DNA from: CBCXVS01 sp965178525
GTDB taxonomy: Bacteria; Tectomicrobia; Entotheonellia; Entotheonellales; Entotheonellaceae
Assembly (NCBI GenBank): GCA_965178525.1
Contig: CBCXVS010000262.1
Span: 1-10,969 of the forward strand
Length of the DNA stretch: 10,969 nt
Direction: 5' to 3'
Shown: positions 1 to 6,399 of the stretch, piece by piece
Layout: every line of letters begins with the position of its first letter
Position numbering within the stretch: the stretch's first letter is position 1
Notes under the pieces: generated by a model
Database searches by the model: none
What the model was told of the DNA's origin: nothing
What the model saw: the letters and a program-made list of their open reading frames with translations, nothing else
Program-made: the position numbers and the translations under genes

Positions 1-19
1 CCCTTGCAGGGTGCGATTC

Positions 20-86
20 CCCGAAGGCTTGCTTCGGGCCAGTTGAGCGTCAACTTCCTTCTGATACCCCGTAGCTTTCTGCGGGG
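20..86. repeat. Two tandem GC-rich palindromes (REP-like or terminator-like)
   Basis: Two hairpins are visible. The first pairs CCCGAAG (20-26) with CTTCGGG (32-38) around a 5-nt loop. The second pairs CCCCGTAG (67-74) with CTGCGGGG (79-86) around CTTT, with one G-U pair. Neither is followed by a proper T-run on either strand, so they are not convincing simple terminators. The second resembles dispersed CCCCG-CTTG-CGGGG palindromes that I recall from intergenic regions of environmental bacteria, but this is memory and not a search. They lie downstream of the leftward NUDIX cluster and may end its transcript. Confidence 0.45.
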
Positions 87-107
87 AGGTTTCATTGATC
101 GTGTATT

Positions 108-179
108 TTAATGATCGTGATGGGCTTTTTCCCCGAGGTTTCCCCCAAGCGCCGTGTATAAGTCACACGTTCGTGCCAT
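108..179 (-). CDS. Possible 23-residue peptide downstream of the NUDIX gene
   Basis: A short open frame (ATG at 179-177, TAA at 110-108) begins 29 nt after the NUDIX stop and is preceded by a strong GGAGGAG Shine-Dalgarno about 10 nt from the ATG. The translation begins MARTCDLYTALGGNLGEK and ends HHDH. I recognise no family. The ribosome site and position suggest either a genuine leaderless small protein in the same transcript or the 5' remnant of a longer gene cut off by the palindromic repeats at the window edge. Only the SD and the open frame are seen; translation is inference. Confidence 0.3.
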   Translation of the reverse strand: MARTCDLYTALGGNLGEKAHHDH

Positions 180-208
180 AAGCAGTTCTCCTCCTGTCAG
201 ATCGCGTC

Positions 209-772
209 TCACGCCGTAAAGTACGCTCCGCACCGCAATCGAAACATATTCCAGGCCGCATGCAAGTGGCCATTATCCAGCTCTCCTGTCCGCATCCGAT
301 CTTCGAGCGTCGGAATCTCGACCCACTCGTACGCGATGAATTCCTCACTATCCGGCGGCAGATGGCGTTCTTCCAATTCCGTCGCCACAAACACCCGGCC
401 CTGCACGGACCACCGGCGCACGTGGGGTGTGAAGACGCCGATCTCTTCCAACTGATGCGCGTACCATCCCACCTCTTCCATCAATTCGCGCCGCGCCGCC
501 TCGGCATAACTCTCCCCCTCATCTGCTACCCCGCCCGGAAATTCGTGTACCACTCGCCCAACCGGATGGCAGTACTGCCGCGATAGTAAAATCTGCCGCT
601 CGGCATTGACGCATATGATCAGCACGAAATCCCGTCTCTCCTTAAACCGCAACTACTCGGTCTGCTGACCTGAGGGCAGTACGACCGTATCTTCGACAAG
701 ACTCAGGCGCGGATGCTCAAATATCGTGCGTGACGTCACCTGCTTGCAGGGGGCGGGCTCTTGGGTGCTCAT
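209..772 (-). CDS. NUDIX hydrolase (ADP-ribose pyrophosphatase-like) with an in-frame TAG at codon 40
   Basis: The NUDIX box G-x5-E-x7-R-E-x2-E-E-x-G is perfect (GVADEGESYAEAAR then RELMEEVG), followed by the expected beta-strands. The family hydrolyses nucleoside-diphosphate derivatives; the form here (LVEDTVVLPSGQQTE start, RQYCHPVGR before the box) resembles cytosolic ADP-ribose/sugar-nucleotide pyrophosphatases. A TTG at 652 could start a 147-residue form, but the homologous N-terminal strands lie upstream in the same frame. They begin at ATG 772-770 with AAGGA 6 nt before it (MSTQEPAPCKQ...). Between the two parts is TAG at 655-653 (codon 40), immediately after QQTE, where related proteins usually have Tyr. 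So the gene is either interrupted, restarted at TTG, or read through. With that codon counted the product is 187 residues, a normal length. It ends in TGA. The 75-residue gene ends 58 nt upstream, suggesting co-transcription. Confidence 0.85.
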
Positions 773-830
773 GTGCTGTCCTTATGACTCGGTTGGTATC
801 AATAACTACCGTGTGCTGAGATGGCACCCT

Positions 831-1058
831 CTATTCCTGTGTAAATGTAGATTTGAGACGGTCCCATGTGGCCCGATCAATCTCGTTCGCCAAGGCAGTG
901 GCTTGCGCTTCCGTAAGCTGACTGCGCTTCCTCACGGTCTCAAGGTCGAGATCGTCCAAGAATTTAGCGAGCGCTTCTTGATCGATCGTGTCCCGATTAC
1001 TCCGGACGATGATATCAGCGTCTTCCACATCAATGCTGTAGACTTTGTTGCAAGGCAC
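831..1058 (-). CDS. Unrecognised acidic 75-residue protein
   Basis: A small protein with an N-terminal segment of likely beta strands (KVYSIDVEDADIIVRSN), then predicted helices (DQEALAKFLDDLDLETVRKR, and LTEAQATALANEIDRATWDRLK). The GTG at 1058-1056 is preferred as start because it sits 5 nt after an AGGAGG inside an exact anti-16S-type match (AAGGAGGTGATC). The longer ATG start at 1079 would place that ribosome site inside the coding region and has only weak SD sequence of its own. The stop is TAG (833-831). The size and mixed alpha/beta pattern recall small antitoxin-like or regulator proteins, but no toxin partner is adjacent and I assign no function. It lies just upstream of the NUDIX gene on the same strand and is divergent from the PilZ gene. 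Confidence 0.6.
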   Translation of the reverse strand: MPCNKVYSIDVEDADIIVRSNRDTIDQEALAKFLDDLDLETVRKRSQLTEAQATALANEIDRATWDRLKSTFTQE

Positions 1059-1070
1059 GATCACCTCCTT
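1059..1070 (-). promoter_or_regulatory. Near-perfect Shine-Dalgarno deciding a GTG start
   Basis: On the minus strand this reads AAGGAGGTGATC, the exact complement of the 16S rRNA 3' tail, and it ends immediately before the GTG at 1058. It supports GTG as the start of the 75-residue protein over the upstream ATG. Confidence 0.65.
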
Positions 1071-1150
1071 ATGTGTCATGTCCGACCAAATCCTGCCGAT
1101 AAGAAGGGCTATTGTGTTAACCTAAGACACCTTTTTTGAGGAGTAAATAG

Positions 1151-1633
1151 ATGGATTCCATGAAGGTTGTCTTTACCGGTAGTGAAGCCACATACACCGT
1201 GACATGCAAAGACTGCGGCCGGCAAAAACAGCTGGGGCATGAGCAAGTACGACGCTTACGCAAAACCGTCAAAGTCAAATGCAAGTGCGGCGTTATGTTT
1301 GATTTGGTCTTCGAGCGCAGACGCTTCTACCGCAAACAGGTGAACCTGGAGGGAGAATTGTTTGCGTATCAGATAAACAAAAAACTCTGTGATGTGACCA
1401 TCACCACGATTTCCGTCGGTGGCGTCAGCTTTGTCACCCAACGTGAGGGGATTCGGGTTGGGGATACATTCTCCGTGTCCTTTTTCTTAGACGATGAATC
1501 CAAAGCATTGGTACGGGAAGATATCGTGATACGCAGCGTGACACCCGCTTATATCGGCGCCGAATACCTGGACCAAGAGCGTTACAATCACGCCTTAGAC
1601 TTTTATCTCATGCCCTTTCACATTGTCGATTAA
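1151..1633 (+). CDS. PilZ-domain protein with N-terminal zinc-ribbon-like segment
   Basis: A 160-residue soluble protein. Residues 19-47 contain CKDC...CKCG (C19, C22, C44, C46), a zinc-ribbon-like cluster with an unusual C-x-C second knuckle. Residues 55-150 look like a PilZ domain: the RxxxR element is RRFYR (57-61), and the second element is TISVGG (86-91), with Thr in place of the usual Asp/Asn of [D/N]xSxxG. PilZ domains bind cyclic di-GMP and alter motility, exopolysaccharide or other outputs; binding here is plausible from the arginines but not assured. The ATG at 1151 has GAGGAG 7 nt upstream. It is transcribed away from the 75-residue/NUDIX cluster and converges on the membrane-protein gene, ending 36 nt from it without an obvious terminator. 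Family assignment is fairly sure, the output unknown. Confidence 0.75.
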   Translation: MDSMKVVFTGSEATYTVTCKDCGRQKQLGHEQVRRLRKTVKVKCKCGVMFDLVFERRRFYRKQVNLEGELFAYQINKKLCDVTITTISVGGVSFVTQREGIRVGDTFSVSFFLDDESKALVREDIVIRSVTPAYIGAEYLDQERYNHALDFYLMPFHIVD

Positions 1634-1669
1634 TCCCTTGCCTCCACGATACCCGGCCTCACACAGGCG

Positions 1670-2320
1670 CTACAGCACGACGGCACACAGGCCAGCGATG
1701 AGTAGCGCCACCGCCCACACCCGATCGAGATTGAACCAGGCTTGGCGCAGCATCGCCAGGCCGAGTTTTTCATAGACCAGACCCGCCACCGCCGCCGTCA
1801 CCAGCAGCATGCTCGCCGTGTGCACACCGACGGCCGCCAGCAGGAGCCCCAGCGAATTGGCAATCGTATGCGGTGCGAGGTCCTGGATCAGGCGTGCATG
1901 CGCCCAATCCTGAGGCCATTGCAACAGGACCGGCAGGAGCATTAAACCCGCCCCGTGCGCCGATGCCATCAGAAATGACCAGAGGGTCAAATCCCGGAAA
2001 TTTACGCGCATACCAACCCAACGCGGATGGTGCGCACGCACGAGCCGATAGAGCCCAAACGTACAGAGCACCACCGCACTCAAGTAGTGCAGGAATCGTT
2101 CCGGCAGCGCGGCCTGGAGCAGACCGACCAACAGCAAGACGGCCGCGATAGAGAGCGCATGCCCGAGTGCGATCGGCAGTAGCGCTCTGAAGACGGCCTG
2201 CAGCCGTTGCTCTTGCAAGCCGAGCGCCACGGCAAAGAGCCAGCCCATGCCCGGATTGATGCCGTGGAAGGCGCCGAGCAAGAGCAGCACCAGCCACGGC
2301 CCAAGGGACGCGAGACTCAC
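1670..2320 (-). CDS. Polytopic membrane protein, HupE/NicO-like, coupled to SBP56
   Basis: A 216-residue very hydrophobic protein with about six membrane segments (roughly 4-18, 47-71, 74-92, 112-133, 154-180, 199-216). Histidines sit at motif-like places: GAFHGINPGMGW (H19), GHALS (H54), AHGAG (H122) and VGVHTAS (H167). This layout resembles small transition-metal transporters (HupE/UreJ, NicO/RcnA types), but I cannot name a substrate. The GTG at 2320 is chosen as start because it overlaps the SBP56 stop in a GTGA, a typical coupling arrangement. Upstream ATG/GTG starts in this frame would run through the conserved SBP56 C-terminus. The stop is TAG (1672-1670). Since SBP56/MtoX proteins are copper enzymes, a role in metal supply is a reasonable inference. 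Expression should depend on translation of SBP56 exon 2. Confidence 0.7.
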   Translation of the reverse strand: MSLASLGPWLVLLLLGAFHGINPGMGWLFAVALGLQEQRLQAVFRALLPIALGHALSIAAVLLLVGLLQAALPERFLHYLSAVVLCTFGLYRLVRAHHPRWVGMRVNFRDLTLWSFLMASAHGAGLMLLPVLLQWPQDWAHARLIQDLAPHTIANSLGLLLAAVGVHTASMLLVTAAVAGLVYEKLGLAMLRQAWFNLDRVWAVALLIAGLCAVVL

Positions 2321-3212
2321 GGAAAACAGTAGGAGTCGGACGAGGCATCGCCGCCTTCCAGCCGGATTTGATGACCCCTCAGTTCCTCGAATTCCAGGAA
2401 GAAATTCGCATCGGCGCTGAGCCCGCCATTGGGATTCGCATCCAACTTCACCATCCAACTGCGAATCCCTTCGGGATAGAACTGCGCATCCCAAGGCGCG
2501 TAGAGGGAGTTGGTGGCGTAAACCCGCCGGCCATCACGGCTGAGTTCGACCATCTGCGGCCCGCCGTTGAGCGCCACATTCGGTTTGGCCGGATGCGCGG
2601 CCTGGCGCACAATGCCGCCGAGATGAATGGACCCGGTCAGTTGGGGGTGGAAGGGGTCCGACACGTCATATTGCCGCATTTCTCCGGTGCCCCAACATGA
2701 GACATAGAGGAAGCGGTCATCCAACGACAGATTGATATCCGTGATCAGGGGCGGTACGGCTCCAAAACCTTGCAGTAAGGGCGGCAGGTGTGCTGCGTCG
2801 GCTGGCTCCGCCGGAATCTCGATGACCTTTTGAATATCCCAACCGCCGTGACCGTGTCCGCCTTGGCGATGCCACAACCAGATGGAGCCTGAGAGATCGG
2901 TCAGCGATACCACCACGCCCAAAAAGCCATAGGCTTTCGTGGGATCGTGGGCCGGGCGAAGTTCCAAGGCCATTTGGTGTTCCGCGCCGATATCGAGGGC
3001 TTGCACGTGGCGCCGGCACCGCAGGTCCCAGACGTGGAGGTGGTGGCCATACTGGCTATCGAGCAGCAGCTCCGGAATGAGGCCATCTTGCACCATCTTG
3101 GGCGTACCCCACTCGCTCGTGATCATGGTATCGTAGCCGAGGTGCCACCAGAAGTCATAGTGCAGATGTTACGGACCCCGATCCAATTCCCATTGGCCCA
3201 GGATGTCAAAAC
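2317..3212 (-). CDS. SBP56 / methanethiol oxidase-type protein, exon 2 (with in-frame TAA)
   Basis: This is the C-terminal two thirds of a selenium-binding protein 56 (SBP56) family member. Bacterial members include methanethiol oxidase, which converts CH3SH to formaldehyde, H2S and H2O2 and needs copper. Conserved blocks are FDILGQWELDRGP, YDFWWHLGYDTMITSEWGTP, FGAVPPLITDINLSLDDRFLYVSCW, LNGGPQMVELSRDGRRVY and the terminal GGDASSDSYCFP. The first two bases complete the Arg171 codon begun in exon 1. Codon 185 is TAA (3171-3169), in the block DRGP-stop-HLHYDFWW, where relatives usually have Gln, one C-to-T change away. The remaining 283 codons are open and well conserved, so the loss is recent, an error, or bypassed. 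An ATG at 3126 could restart a shorter product. The TGA overlaps the GTG of the membrane-protein gene. Confidence 0.85.
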
Positions 3213-3251
3213 ATCGGGTAGGGGCATCATGTCGCCATGCCCCCCCCCTCA

Positions 3252-3285
3252 GAACCGTGCGGGCGACTTTCATCGCACACGGCTC
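3252..3285 (-). ncRNA. Group II intron domain V (copy adjoining exon 2)
   Basis: A 34-nt hairpin beginning GAGCCGTGTGCGAT, with a GAAA tetraloop and ending CGCACGGTTC. The AGC catalytic triad is at positions 2-4 and the GNRA loop is intact, as in active bacterial introns. It is followed towards 3213 by the domain VI stem (G-run/CAT pairing ATGCCCC) with a candidate branch-point A before the terminal CCTACCCGAT. Confidence 0.85.
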
Positions 3286-3286
3286 A

Positions 3287-3296
3287 NNNNNNNNNN
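3287..3296. other. Assembly gap (10 N)
   Basis: Ten N bases interrupt the intron between two identical 75-bp segments. Any predicted translation crossing it is meaningless. Confidence 0.98.
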
Positions 3297-3336
3297 CATC
3301 GGGTAGGGGCATCATGTCGCCATGCCCCCCCCCTCA

Positions 3337-3370
3337 GAACCGTGCGGGCGACTTTCATCGCACACGGCTC
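3337..3370 (-). ncRNA. Group II intron domain V (second, probably artefactual copy)
   Basis: Identical to the domain V at 3252-3285. It lies 17 nt beyond the intron protein's TGA, the natural distance for this class, so this copy fits the end of the right-hand contig and the other the end of the left-hand contig. One physical domain V is likely present. Confidence 0.7.
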
Positions 3371-3387
3371 AAGCAAACCGGTATCCT

Positions 3388-5076
3388 TCATGACTTCCTC
3401 CGGTGTAGGTGTTGATCGCAGTACCGATGCACCAGCGCCAGGTTCGATACGGCGTCCTCTCCGCCCTTTGATTTTGGGATGACGTGGTGGACATGGAGTT
3501 CCTCCCCGTTGTGGAGGCTGTCCTGGCCGTGCGGGCATGGCCCGCTCTGCCGCCGCGCCAGTTCCCGTTGGCGCGGGGTGGGGAGCAGGTCCGCTTTTCT
3601 TTCCGCGCGCTGTTGCCACTAGGCGCCTCGGTCCGGATCATCCGGCGATGCGTCGTGCACGACCATGATGTGCCCTCAGATGGGTGGCCACGAGAGTTGG
3701 GGGAGAGGGTTTGCCGTTTCTGGGTCGCCAAATACCCACTGGTCGTTTCTTCCCTTTCGGAACGTACCGCAGTATTGCTTTCTCATCCATTTCCACGGTT
3801 TGCTGGGAGGGGTCCGTTTGCACCACCTCACGTCTCGGTGCTACCTCCAGTGGTCGATCTCCTTAAATGCCTCGCTTGCGGCATTGGTCTTAAAATAGTT
3901 CCCCCACCCATTCAGGATCGGCCTGAGCTGCTCGATCACCGCCTCGGCCTTGTGTCCGACTCGCGTCGTCCATTCTCGCTTTAGTCGGGGCTTGCGGCTC
4001 TTTACCGATTCCTTACTGGGCTGAAGCAGCAGTTTGTCTCCCGTTCTCGTCTGCGATACGGGGTAGGGGCCAACGTTGAACCCCAGGAAGTCCAAGCCCT
4101 CCGTGAGGTGTCGCATGGGTGTCTTCTCTGTTGAGCGTGCCAACCCTCTTTCCGCCCGCCACTGCGCCACCTGCGCTCGGGCCGCTTCCGCGTCTGCCTG
4201 TGTTTCTGTGAAGATGCAGAAGTCGTCCGCGTATCGGACCAGGGCTCGTCCACCTCATACCCTCTCGGCGTCATTGCCTTTGTGCTACTTTTGCTATCTG
4301 ACGCCTACCGCCCCTTCCATGCCGTGGAGGGCGATATTCGCCAGCAGTGGGCTGATGACCCCGCCTTGTGCCGCGCCTTCTTCCACCGCTTCAAATAGCC
4401 CTTGATTGACCACTCCTGCCTCCAGCCATGCCTTGATGAGGTTTTGCGCCGGGAACCCCACGGCGGCGGCTAGGATGGTTTCGTGTCGGATGTGATCACA
4501 TGCGCCTTTGATGTCCGCATCCAAACCCCACTTCCTCTTCTTCTTTGGACTGGTGATGTTATAGATGCGCTGCCTGGCGTCCTGGCATCCCCGTCCGGGT
4601 CTGAACCCAGATGAGCCGGGCGCAAAGCGGGCCTCCCATTCGGGTTCTAACGCCTTTTTCACCACGGCCGGTATCCTCCGCTCCAGCATGCTGGGAAGGC
4701 CTAGAGGTCGCGTCTTGCCATGCGCCTTGGGAAGGGTGACCCGTCGCAGCGGCTGCGCCTGCCAGGGCTGCTAGGTCGCTCACGCCCGCACCAGTTCCGT
4801 TCTGGCTTTCGGTGTTTTGGCAACCACTTGGGCTACACCATGAGTTTCCCGACCCTTGTTGATCTGCGTCACCTTCCAAACCCTGAGTTCTCGGTTGGCT
4901 CTGCTTCGCCACATGAGTCGTTGTAGAGAGCGCAATTTCTTGTGATCTCCCTGTCGTGATGCCCGATAGAGCCGTTGTCTCAGGTTACGCACCCATTTCC
5001 GGTTGCGCCTCCAGTTAATGGATTGCCATCCGTCGATTGGCGTTTTGGCTCTGGTCATCTCAGTTTCCTGAAACAT
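3388..5076 (-). pseudogene. ltrA: Intron-encoded RT-maturase-HNH protein, one frame with eight internal stops
   Basis: The ATG at 5076 follows GGAGGTGGAGG and opens a frame that stays in phase for 562 codons to TGA at 3390-3388, the usual length for this class. The N-terminus is MFQETEMTRAKTPIDGWQ. RT blocks follow: KAHGKTRPLGLP, FRPGRGCQDA, LDADIKGACDHI, EEGAAQGGVISPLLANIALHGME, and the catalytic YADD at 282-285. Then come GLDFLGFN, the maturase/X region with ILNGWGNYF (about 380-420), and an HNH nuclease (about 505-562) with GEELHVHHVIPKSKGG and LVHRYC. The second Cys of the CPxC pair appears lost (CPHGQD). In-frame stops are TGA at codons 99, 274 and 467, and TAG at 102, 261, 264, 412 and 486. 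No frameshift is found, which is unusual for a decaying gene. As read with the standard code it is non-functional. Confidence 0.85.
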
Positions 5077-5655
5077 CGACCCTCCACCTCCATAAGTAAC
5101 GATTACATCGTTCGATGGTCGCTTCACCTGCTGCGCGTCAGCACCCTTGCAGGTTGGGGATTGCCCTATCCAGCCGGTTGTGATTTCCCGTTGCCTTTCG
5201 GCTGCTGGCTTTCGCTTCTCGCAGCATCTTGTGCCGCTTGGGAGTTGGCCCTTCCTTGCGGTGGGGTTGCTGGATTTCCAGACCCTGACGGGGGTTCCCT
5301 GTTCCGCACAACTGAGGTGCGACTGACTTCGACGCCTTCTGTGCACCGAGACCTGTGGTGGGTCCACGGGGTCCTCAGCATCCCCCTTGCACATTGGTCT
5401 ATTGCCACCGTCTGATCTACATTGCCGTGGTTGTGGGTTGCGATGCTTCTCACAAAGGTTCGCTCTCGTTCGCCGTATCAGTCTTCGCCTCGCCCGGGTT
5501 CGGGGGGTAGCTTCCTTTCTCTTTAGGCTTTTCCCCTCAGCTTCACACCCCGCCGGCAGCCGCGACGCATGTGAGGGTGGCGATAGGTCCGCACACGGAC
5601 CTGGATTGCCTTCAACTGGTTCAAACCACCCAAGTTAGGCGTCTTCAGGTCGCAC

Positions 5656-6166
5656 GATCGGGATCCATCATAAAGATGCCGCCGGGGCCGTCGCCGCCAG
5701 GCCCTCCCAAGGCGCTCACGTAAATGCCTTCCGGGCCACAGTGAATGGTGTGCGGTGACGTGTAGCCAGCGCGTTCGAGCAGGGTTTCGGGCTCGATAAT
5801 CTTTTCGATCTTGGGTTGCCGCGGATTGGGTTTGGTGTCGATAATGTGAATCCGCGAGGAACGGATACCCGGGACAATCAAATACCGCCGTTCCATATGG
5901 GGATGCGGGGCATACGGACAGAGGCACGAGCTACAGGCATTCCAGCCGAAATGATGTAGCTCATCGCCGGCATGGGGCATGTCAACCTGCCCCACGACCT
6001 CACTGTAGGTGTTGGAGGCCGGATCGACGTCTACGACTGCCAAAGCATCGGGACGGCCTTCATGGGTGGGATTCAGCATAGCCACAAAGGCGTGCTTTTC
6101 TTCTGGCGCTTGCATGGCCAGCTTCGGAGACGGATAGAAGGTTGGATCGGGTCGCCATGATGCCAT
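5656..6166 (-). CDS. SBP56 / methanethiol oxidase-type protein, exon 1
   Basis: This is the N-terminal 170 codons plus one base. The ATG at 6166 follows AAGGAGGGG about 7 nt upstream and gives MASWRPDPTFYPSPKLAMQA, the normal start of the family; longer frames reaching 6343 lack a ribosome site. Key residues are H71-H72, the selenium/thiol motif C78-SS-C81 in HHFGWNACSSC, ERRYLIVPGIRSSRIHIIDT, EPETLLERAGYTSPHTIHC (H139, H142) and the glycine-rich GGIFMMDPDR. No signal peptide is visible, unlike periplasmic MtoX proteins, so a cytoplasmic location is likely. The frame continues eight bases into the intron before a TGA. The spliced gene would encode 468 residues, standard for bacterial SBP56, if codon 185 (TAA) is bypassed. 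Without splicing only this fragment is made. Confidence 0.85.
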
Positions 6167-6315
6167 TTCTGTACCCCTCCTTGGTCTGAACAACGGCATA
6201 TTGGCCCGCGCCTGCCCATGGCAGGACACCGGGTTCGACCGACATGGCATGGTGTGCCTAACGATATGGTAGTGCCGATGGCGCGGCGGGGCAAATGCGA
6301 TACCACATTTTCTTC

Positions 6316-6399
6316 TTAGAGCAGCGCTTGCGCCAGTTCGCAAAAGTCCTGCACGGTGGCGTTGATAAGCCCCTGGGCGTCGGTACAGACTACTGTATC
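6316..6399 (-). pseudogene. 27-codon GC-rich gene tail left behind the SGNH gene
   Basis: Directly after the SGNH stop (TAA 6402-6400), and in the same frame, lie 27 open codons reading DTVVCTDAQGLINATVQD then FCELAQALL and a TAA at 6318-6316. Base composition jumps from AT-rich to GC-rich at this point. It looks like the C-terminus of a former resident gene whose body was replaced by the AT-rich SGNH gene, or a lost C-terminal extension of that gene. The family is not recognised. Confidence 0.35.

Larger units (their letters stand above)
3212..3371. repeat. 75-bp exact direct repeat on both sides of an N-gap
   Basis: Bases 3212-3286 and 3297-3371 are identical, including a run of nine C. 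They comprise the intron's domains V and VI plus the first exon-2 base. The pattern is that of two contigs ending in the same multi-copy sequence and joined by a scaffolder without merging the overlap, so the second copy is most likely artificial. Confidence 0.9.
3213..5655 (-). mobile_element. Group II intron (chloroplast-like class) inserted in SBP56
   Basis: The 5' end is GTGCGACC (5655 downwards), matching the GUGYG consensus. The 3' end is CCTACCCGAT (to 3213), following a domain VI hairpin. Domain V is canonical, and an RT-maturase-HNH gene occupies the domain IV position. Splicing joins exon bases GATC to GTTTTGAC and restores the codons D-R-F-D of SBP56, which fixes both boundaries and shows the insertion is in the sense orientation. 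Apparent length is 2443 bp, but about 85 bp is N-gap plus duplicated end; the real element is probably near 2.36 kb. A stretch reading GATCAG on the minus strand (5417-5412), about 240 nt into the intron, could be EBS1 for the exon end CCGATC with one mismatch; this is tentative. With its own protein interrupted, splicing would need a maturase supplied by another copy. Confidence 0.9.

Noticed and set aside
1..25. tRNA T-loop-like string GGTGCGATTCC at the left edge
   Set aside because: The flanking bases do not form a T-arm or an acceptor end, and no CCA-type 3' end follows.
1770..2348. 192-codon minus-strand frame overlapping the membrane-protein gene
   Set aside because: It is an Ala/Arg-rich shadow in another frame; the hydrophobic frame with the GTGA coupling is the real gene.
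3212..3371. Two tandem group II intron 3' ends as a biological duplication
   Set aside because: Exact identity over 75 bp around a fixed-size 10-N gap is the signature of scaffolding, and one copy suffices to complete both the intron and the SBP56 frame.
4975..5453. Open frames on both strands in the intron's 5' part
   Set aside because: This is the structured RNA region (domains I-III) of the group II intron, upstream of the maturase start at 5076; the frames have no family character.
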